Shown: positions 1 to 64,000 of the stretch, one piece after another | Position numbering within the stretch: the first letter of the stretch is position 1 | How the letters are laid out: every line of letters starts with the position of its first letter | Assembly: GCA_022316685.1 (NCBI GenBank) | Contig: JAKJHU010000057.1 | Coordinates: 2,542,001 to 2,606,000 of the forward strand | Reading direction: 5' to 3' | Source of the DNA: Progne subis subis | Taxonomy: Eukaryota > Chordata > Aves > Passeriformes > Hirundinidae | Length of the DNA: 64,000 nucleotides | The notes under the pieces: generated by a model | What the model was told of the DNA's origin: nothing | Database searches by the model: none | The model's input: only the letters and a program-made list of their open reading frames with translations | Program-made: the position numbers and the translations under genes

Positions 1-1173
1 GCTGAGTGAATGGAGCAAACAGCCTAGCATGAGTATAACTTCTTGTAGGCAAGTACATTTGCAAACATCTTTAGTTGGTCTACCAACAAAAGATGCAGAG
101 GGGGAACCTGGAGTGGTGGTTTTATTATCTATCTCTGATAAATTTACTAAAGAAAGCTTATAGTGTACCTGACAGATTTCAAATACTAAAACAGTTACAC
201 ATAAAAAATACTTTAGTTGTGTTTTTTGTCTGGCTAATTTACTTTTTAGTTTTTCAAGTGCTGAAAGAGACCTAAAGTTTACATAATCTTATATTTTTAA
301 GATGTTAGGAAAATAAAGTTGAAATAACCTCTATCAAACAAATGTAAGGAATATCACCAAACAATACTGCTGAATTTAATATTTCTAACTTGATTTTACT
401 GCTGCTTAGATATGGCAGTCCAGCAGACCTAAAGTGCTCAGTGGGCTAACTTGGGTTGGACAGCACAGTCTTGTTTTTTTCCAGTATCATTAAGAGATAT
501 GAAAGCTTCAGCACGATTCAGATACAGCAGAATCATTCCTTCCTTTGTCTCTCTTCCACATTACAGAAGATTTCTAAGAGCCCAGGACTGGGAGCAGGAA
601 ATGGGCACAAAGCTGAATCAATGTGTGATAAAGAGAAGTCATCCACAGAGCTATCAAAAAGCAAATGGGGTTTCACTTCTTCCAAATGCTCCCAAAAACT
701 TGTCAAAAGGCTGCTATCAGAACACTTTTAGCATGTAATAATGCTCACAGTTGCTCCTCACTTTCAGAGTCCCAAAGGGACATCCACCATTCTCTACTAC
801 TAGAGCAGTAATGGTCTGCATATCCTATAGAAAATGGATAGAAGGGCTTTGCTAGTCTTAGGGCTCAGTAGAAGTGTCCCTATGGACCCTTGCAGTTTTT
901 GAATTGCTTTGTACAACCCAGGCAAAACCCAGTCAGCTTTCAAATACTTTCCAGTGTGATTGAGAGTACTTTTGTTTCACTGCAGATGTCTTCCTTTGAG
1001 GGCTGCTCCTGTGACACAGCCACAGACCCATCAGACCTGCATGCCTTCCTCAACTGCTGATGAAGTGGAATCCATCTGCTGGATGATCTACAAATGTCCC
1101 AGCTAAACAGGCCACCAATACTTCCTGAAGGTGGAATCTCTCCTGACTGCCAGCTCTGGGTGGGCTTCAATGT

Positions 1174-1280
1174 AAAAACAAACAAACAAACAAATAAACA
1201 AAGCAGCCCAAAACCTCAAAGACAAAGCCAAAAAAACCAGCAAAACAAACAACCAAACAACAACAACAACAACAAAATCT
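1174..1280. repeat. A/C-rich simple repeats (AAAC)n and (AAC)n
   Basis: AAAC units repeat from about 1174 to 1202 and AAC units from about 1255 to 1276, joined by A/C-rich low-complexity sequence. The short open frames here, Lys/Asn/Gln-rich on one strand and Cys/Phe-rich on the other, are by-products of the repeat. Confidence 0.85.
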
Positions 1281-4200
1281 TTCAGATCTTAGAGAAAAAA
1301 ACTCTTCATTTATAATTATGAAAATCCCAAACTCCACCTGTAATTGAACCCATGGACTAACTCCATGCTTGAATTGATTAAAGGACGTACTTTTCATCCT
1401 GAGTTGCCCCATAAAAGCAGTGGCCTTCACGGAATTATTTCTTCTGTGAGTACAGTGGCAAGCTGACAGCAAACAGTATGATCATGGAAACAACTGCATA
1501 CCAAGCCTCCAGCTGTGACACTGGATGGCTTAAGACAGAGAGAAGCATTTACAGTATTTACCAAGTTTTTTAATAAAAAATATTTCTAGCAATGACTACT
1601 TGAAATGCTACAGACACCAAAATAAATCCTTCAGTTGGTTATTCTCTTCATGATTAAGAAGTACCCAAGAAACAGTCCTGGTGCCCAATAGTTCCTGCTA
1701 CCATTTGGCATTAATTCCATATTTCTGCACAGGATTGTATTGCTCCTACTTCCAGCTCAAGGCCTACACTGTGCTCTTTTATTTAGTCAGGACCTCACAC
1801 CATTTGGAGGCATGAACTCGTGTTGACCCTCCAGAGCACAGAAGTAGCAGCTTTCCCTAGGGCCTGGGGTTAGGAACCCAAAGAGAGACCCTTTATATTA
1901 AAGATTCTACAACCAGTTCAGTGTGCAAGTGGGCCCCCACAAGTCTCTCAAATACTCTAACAGCGCACTGTTTACACTATGCTGCAGAATCTTTAAAACT
2001 CCATTTCAAGTTTTACAACAGTAGCCATCATTCAGGTCTCTATACCCTTTCTGTGCTCAGGAGTTAAGCCAGCCAAGTCCCTGGGATATTCACAAGGGCA
2101 CACCTTTGGTTTCACATCCCACTCAGAAGCAAGCAGTGTGTTTGCAGCCAACATCTAACTTTTGGGAGGCTGTGGTACTAATATTTTGCAATAACCCCAC
2201 CTGTACTCCAAGTTAGAGCTGTCCTAAGCCCATTTTCCCTTAGTCACTTCCCTTAATTTGCCTTCATTCCCAAACCAAGAGAAGTTAGGCTCCAAGTTGC
2301 TATAGCAGACATCCTTGAGACAACTTTACCCTGCTCAGCTAAGAGGGAATTAAATTCAAACAGATCAACAGAGACTACTAACCCCTGCACATTCTTCAGT
2401 CTTGCTTGCTGCTATGTTGTTTTTTCCCTGACACACTGATGGCTTTCAGGAATCATGCTGCAGATCCACACTTCTGAGCACTGCAGCATAATGAAATAAT
2501 TCAGGAAATACCCTCTCAACTAAAGGAGAATGGTTTGAAATGCAAGTATGGTGACTTCACTGATCCCTGGCACTAAGATTGTACAGTAAAGGATGGCTTA
2601 CTTTGAGTGAGCAGTGAGTTTGGTGAAGGAAGGAGAACAATTTTATGAAGCAATCCTGTGCAGCAAGAACTGGTGCCTTCAAGCATCTGCAAAAGAAAGA
2701 CAGCTGTAGCACAAATCTACATGTTAGCTCTTGCATAGCTAATCTAAATGACAGCAGAGGAGGGGGCAGTTCTAAGACTCAACTCTCATCCATGAATTTT
2801 CGCTGTTTTTTTAAGAACCTAGGCAGATCAAAGCCTATGAACACATACTATCTATTTAGTCTGAAAGGGTCTTTAAGAGGTACTCACACAAAAACATTCC
2901 TAGCACAGCTGCAAACTTAAGGCTTGTGATAAGGGAGCCCATACTACAAAAAAGGGAGCAGAAGAGATCAAGCCGCTGCCTGAGCCTTTGACAACGGTGG
3001 AGTCATTATACTGAAGGCCCCCCGTGGAAACAAGCCGAAAAGACAGGCAAGGACAAAAATACTCACCAGGGTCCCGGGCTCCCCTGGGGTAAATTCCTTT
3101 CTGAATTTAAGTCTGGTGAATGGCTTAACCCCGCATATCTGAAAGCAGGGCAGGCAGGGAGACTTAATGCTATTAGCCAGACCATCACCTCCCAGCTTTA
3201 GCTGTGGCCAGTCTCCAACACTTTGAAAGAAAGTAACTGAAGTCCCTAGATACCAGTTTATATGTCAAGGGACAAACAAATTCCTTCCCATTTTCAAATT
3301 TTATGAGCAACTAACAAGCTCTGAATTACCTGGGGTACAAAGTGAATATAGTAACAGAAGGAAAATTTAGAATTAGGCTTGCTGACTTAACCTAACAGAA
3401 TAGTTGCAAACTCATCTGGCAATCATAGCCAGAGAAATTCAAATCACCTTCAGCAAAATGTCATCACAGAGACCTTGGAATCTTACAAGGACCAGCTTGC
3501 CTCTTCCCAATAGCCACACCAAATCCAATCTCAAGTTATTTTGGCTTTAATGTCCAGAAGCTAGCATCCAAAAAGTCTTATTTCTTTACATTCAGCCAAA
3601 GGTATTTTGATAATGGAAATTTTACATGCAGCCACAAGGCCATTTGTTTACTTACACTGTAAAGATTACCGCTTGCTTCTGTGCAAGAGCCTGTTTGTAA
3701 AAAAAGAGTTGGAAGAATTGAGGGGCAGGTTAATTTCTAAGCTAATTTCTAAGTCCATTTCTATTTCATGTCTTTATTGTTGGTAAACAAAGAATTACCT
3801 TTAAGACATCAAGAGAAAGCTCAGCTGAAAGCTTTCCCATATTACATTCATCTCAGCATGATTTCTGTTGATCTGGGGCTTGGTTTCAGTAGAAGCCTTA
3901 GGGCCAAACAGCGGGCCTGAGAATATCTAAAAATCAAATACAGATTTTTGCCTGTTTAATTTGCGTCCACAGAAAATAAGCATAACTTCACAAAAGCAAT
4001 ACTATAAGGTGTGTGGCTTTTCCTGCCACTTCAGAGCTTCCTGGACTCAAAGTCACAGTCCAGTGTAGTCCGTTTCTTTGTTAAATCTTTCCTTAACATA
4101 AAATTAATGCCTCCTCCTTATCCACACCCTTCTTTCTACCCATTCTGTTACCTTGACTTGCTGACAAACAGTCCACTCCATAGTAAAATGACTGAGTTAC

Positions 4201-5522
4201 TAATTTACGGCTCCTGATGAGAGACATTAAAACCCACAAATAATAAATAAAGTATGAGAAATAACCACTGTTGTAACCACAAGATAGCAGCTAAGGGACA
4301 ATGAAATACTAATGAACCTACCTGACTGCTTAAGGTCCATGGAACAATCAATAACATAATTTTGGAGGAGCAGGCAATGAAAAATCTAACAATTATCTCA
4401 CAACTGAAACAAACCATAAACGCTCACATTTTAAAGTACCCATCCATAGCTGGCAAGGCTTCTCTTTATCCTATCCTCTATTCTTTGATTTCCATATCCT
4501 TTGCTGAGTCTGTGCAGGTAAGTACACTGACATATAAATTCACCTAAAATTATACTCCACCTGCAGAGACAAATCTGTAACACACCCTTTTCCACTGACC
4601 TCTCACATTATTGCCCACATATCTATGTAAGAAAAAACTCATAGCAAATACTACATGTCTGTCTGTACAGGGAGAGGACAAACTTGACCTACACCCAGTG
4701 ATGCAGACACCCCAAAGCCACCTCAACAATCTTACAGGGAATTACCTGGCTTAGGAAATCCTCTAGGAGGTCAGACCAGGGGACCACTCACCCTGAATGA
4801 CACAAGAACAAATTGTTCTGTTGCATACCAGAAATGCTTTACTTTCCATCTAGAGCACCTATATAAGGCAAGAACTGCCTACACAAGCAGCGCTGATTGC
4901 CTAGGCCCACTAAAATAACTACATTGCTACAACTCCAGTAGAGTGGAAAATGGCTGCTTTAAAGTCTGGAAGCATCTGAATTACGGAGGCAGCAGCACTC
5001 AGCCAGGGAGGAGTCTCCCATTTCTGTCAGAGGATGGTTTTTTATTGCTTCATTGAAGGCTCTTGCAGGACTGGTGTGTGTAGGAGCAGCTGCTCTTACA
5101 GGAGTCAGTAATGCGAGAAAGCAGAGCAATATCTGAAGGGAGGATTGAGATTTTTACATGGCTTTGCTAGGGCCTGACTTCTTCAAAGGGAGCAAGTTGT
5201 AAGAGAAATTTGAAATAAAGTGTTGTTTAGTCTAGAAAAGGCTGCAAAAAATGCAATAAGAGTTTGTAACTCAAAGGTTCTGCTAGAAAGCGCTTCCTTG
5301 TAATGAATTGCTGTGGAAGGGCCAAATAGTAGTGGTTTGCATTTGCTAGAAAGGTGATGCAGGCTGGCTGTTAAGGAGGAACTCCCAGCAGTAACTCAAG
5401 CCCTGAGATAAGCCTCTCAAGGAGGAGGCAGGCTCTTTTTTCCCTAGACACATTTCACTGAAGGGGTTCCAGGGTGATTTAAGCGCAGCAGATCCTGCCC
5501 TGGGGACAGAGCTAGACTCTAA

Positions 5523-5526
<4 letters not shown>

Positions 5527-5554
<28 letters not shown>
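5527..5554. repeat. T28 homopolymer
   Basis: An uninterrupted run of 28 T. It creates a Lys-rich minus-strand open frame that is not a gene. Confidence 0.95.
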
Positions 5555-6639
5555 CTTGATGGAAAAAATTATGTTCCATCCTCAAGGCAGCAGAATATTG
5601 TGGGTAGCATCAAGTAGCAGAGCACATGTATCACACAACTAAAAATAATTTTACTGTCTCATTTTTGTCAGTGTCCCTCTATCCATGCTAGATACTATGT
5701 TTAGATATTGCAGAAAAAGATACTTCTACCACTCCCACAGTCCGCATGAAACAACATTGAACAGAGATTAGCTCTTAAATTTCACCAGGGAAACTTCACT
5801 GATCTTCTAAAAAGAACACAAATATGCAAAGGCCTGTTCCAGGAACATATCTCAATCTGTTTTTGGACTCTTGATGATACTTATCCATCCCTAGAAAAAA
5901 TTCATGTGGCAGACATTAGAGCAAAGTTGCACAGTGAATTCCTTTGCAAAGGATTTCCAAACCTTGAATTAAATAATTTCATTGGTGTGAAAAACCCCTG
6001 AAAGTAATCAGCTGTGTAATGAATGGCAAAGCTGTATGAACCCAAGTGAGGAGACGACCCAGTGGCAGAAGGACCAGGGCTGTGGCCAAAAGGTGCACGA
6101 CTGTGATTCTCCCAGCAAGCTGGAGAGATGCCCTGTGTCTGCTTAAACTGCCTCTTCCCTGCTTTGGGGTCTGACACAGCATTAATTTCCAGCCTCACTT
6201 TCCAAGAGAGTAAGAGGACACAAAGGGACACTCATTCCCCCTGGGGTGTCTGCGAGTGATGCAAAGATCCTGTTCCTGCAGGAGCAGGAGGAAAGTCCTT
6301 CATAGGTCTGTGGTGCCTCGGCTGTGTCAGCACAGGCCGCTGTGCTCGGGCAGGGCCACCCGCAAGCTGAGGGATGTCTTCTTGCATTTCTCCTTTGGAA
6401 ATCCAACTTTTTTGACGAAATCCAACTTTGGTTCCTTAGTCCTATGCAAGCTCTGCATACGAGGTAGGGGGCTGCCTTACAGGTACAGCAGGTTGGATGT
6501 ATGGATATCCATGCTCCGCAGGCTATCCTGGCGGGTCTCTGGAGCATACGCAAAACACGTGTATATGCTTGGTAACCTTTATTACTTATGAAGCAAAGCA
6601 GTGCGGAGGTTTCCTGAGGCGCTCAGGATGCGGATGCTG

Positions 6640-7265
6640 ATTCTCTACGGGCACGCTCCTGCTGCGGCCCAAGGCCGCGGGCCGGACAGGGACCGCCGGC
6701 TCTGCGGCTGAGGCGCCGCAAGCGGCGAACCGGCTCTGCCCGGGGCGGGCACTGCCCTGCCCGCGGCCAAGATGGCGCCCGCGGCTTCCCCGCCCCTCGG
6801 CGGCGGCCCGGGGCGTGTGCGGGAGCGCGGGCGGGGCGGGCGATGTGGCGAGGCTCGGCCCCTCCCGCCCGGCTCCACTCGCCGTGGCCCGGGTAGGCTG
6901 CGGGTGAGGCCGCGGCGGCGCGGCGGGAGCCGGGGGAGGCCGGGGCGCGGTAGGTGGCGGCGCGGGGCGGCCGGTCCCGGCTGGGAGCGAGCGGCGGCGC
7001 AACGCGGGGCTCCTCCCGCGCCCCGCGGCTCTGCCCGGCCGCCGCTGGCCTGCGGGGCCCGCCGGGGTCCGGAGCGGCCGCGGAGCCCGGGCAGAAGGGC
7101 GGTGGCAGAGGCTGTCACTGCCGGGCCGGCAGCGGCGGTGACCGGGGCTCCGGCGGCCACGCTGGGCAAAAGCGAGAAAGCGCCGCGAACATTAAACGCC
7201 AGAGCTCTCCTTCACCGGGGAATAGTGTCAGAGAGCAGAGCGGTGCAACCTGCCGCCGCCCGATT
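6640..7265 (+). promoter_or_regulatory. CpG-island promoter of NBEAL1
   Basis: About 600 bases are very GC-rich and dense in CpG, in sharp contrast with the AT-rich flanks, and end roughly 330 bases before the NBEAL1 start codon. GC boxes (Sp/KLF type) are visible at 6741-6750, 6788-6797 and 6829-6840, and a YY1-type motif at 6767-6779. I see no convincing TATA box, so initiation is probably dispersed, as is usual for broadly expressed genes. The transcription start cannot be placed from sequence alone. A non-coding first exon in the island, spliced to an acceptor at 7348-7349, is plausible. GT-rich donor-like sites occur near 6890-6955. Confidence 0.85.
6767..6779 (+). promoter_or_regulatory. 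YY1-type site (CCAAGATGGCGCC)
   Basis: The sequence matches the AAGATGGCG core of YY1 sites, which in vertebrate CpG-island promoters often lie just downstream of the start, in this orientation. The ATG inside it could act as an upstream start if transcribed: its frame stays open to about 7356. I regard that frame as an artefact of GC-rich DNA. The motif is seen directly; occupancy is inferred. Confidence 0.55.
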
Positions 7266-7349
7266 CCCCAGGTTGTCTGTGGGCTTTAGGTGCGGATTTG
7301 TTTTTTCCTCCCTCCACCAAAGGCCTGAAGGGTATGTTTTCACTTTCAG

Positions 7350-7591
7350 AGATTAAAACCGAAGCGGAGATGACGAAGAACGGACATGCTTGACACTTGT
7401 CTGCAGTTGCTTATGTTGCACTTCGTTGTTAATTCGAAAAGGAGAGGCTGAGACCTTGTTACTTGGCTTCTTCTCGGGTTATGATATAACTAATAATAAA
7501 GCAAAACTCTGGAAAGACCACCTGGGAACTGAGCATGGTAGGATCTTGAAGAGAAAAGTAGCTGGGATCGACGGGAGGAGGAAGGGGAGGA
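7350..7591 (+). other. NBEAL1: NBEAL1 5' UTR, end of leader
   Basis: A pyrimidine-rich acceptor (TTTTCACTTTCAG) ends at 7349, so the exon with the start codon may begin at 7350. If so, its leader holds two short upstream ORFs at 7370-7393 (7 codons plus stop) and 7386-7451 (21 codons plus stop), which overlap. If the acceptor is not used, the leader runs on unspliced from the CpG island. The exon limit is inferred. Confidence 0.5.

Positions 7592-64000
<56,409 letters not shown>

Larger units (their letters stand above)
1..6590. other. Intergenic region upstream of NBEAL1
   Basis: I see no convincing protein-coding gene here. Open frames are short, low in complexity and match no family I recognise. 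Visible contents: an A/C-rich low-complexity tract (AAAC and AAC units) at about 1174-1280, a 28-nt T run at 5527-5554, and between 2602 and 3840 several minus-strand segments with good splice-site consensus (described in the findings). An E-box CACGTG lies at 6556-6561, just before the CpG island. In mammals the neighbour on this side is CARF, but I recognise no CARF exon. Confidence 0.6.

Noticed and set aside
4362..4547. + strand frame with a good donor at about 4519 as a possible 3' exon of an upstream gene
   Set aside because: The donor-like site CAG|GTAAGT is good, but there is no convincing acceptor and the peptide matches no CARF or other neighbour sequence I know.
6182..6553. 123-codon minus-strand frame just upstream of the CpG island
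   Set aside because: Cys-rich peptide with no family likeness; overlapped by equally long frames in other registers.
6586..7356. Long Pro/Arg/Ala-rich frames of up to 194 codons in the CpG island
   Set aside because: Stops are rare in GC-rich DNA; the peptides are low-complexity and lie in a promoter.

Overview
The window is a piece of vertebrate nuclear DNA, most likely from a bird. One gene dominates it: NBEAL1 (neurobeachin-like 1), on the + strand, with its promoter, start codon and first 38 coding exons. The bird assignment rests on two CR1 LINE 3' ends (about 47482-47620 and 58776-58917), the absence of mammal-type SINEs, and short introns in a gene that is several times longer in human. 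I cannot name the species. || Layout. 1-6590: intergenic, AT-rich, with low-complexity tracts and a few minus-strand segments that look like exons but are unproven. 6640-7265: CpG island with GC boxes and a YY1-type site, the NBEAL1 promoter. About 7350-7642: exon holding the end of the 5' UTR, two short upstream ORFs and the ATG at 7592. 7643-22455: a 14.8-kb first coding intron. 22456-63198: coding exons 2-38, all with GT-AG introns and compatible phases, separated by introns of 96 nt to 5.2 kb. 63199-64000: start of the next intron. || Joining the 38 exons gives 6,105 coding bases (2,035 codons) with no frameshift or internal stop. This is about three quarters of the protein, the human one being about 2,700 residues from memory. 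The encoded part has an armadillo-like N-terminal half, a concanavalin A/laminin-G-like domain (about residues 605-840), a second helical region, a variable acidic Ser/Thr-rich linker (exon 27) and nearly all of the PH-BEACH domain (exons 36-38). The BEACH domain and WD40 repeats lie beyond the window. || The gene looks intact and ordinary. I found no novel system, cluster, CRISPR array or RNA gene. The points worth a second look are small: two short introns that are multiples of three and stop-free in frame (12 and 21), a very GC-rich exon 13, a decoy acceptor just inside exon 14, the divergent exon-like cluster upstream of the promoter, an internally deleted CR1 copy, two unexplained GC-rich inserts, and several unusual homopolymers.
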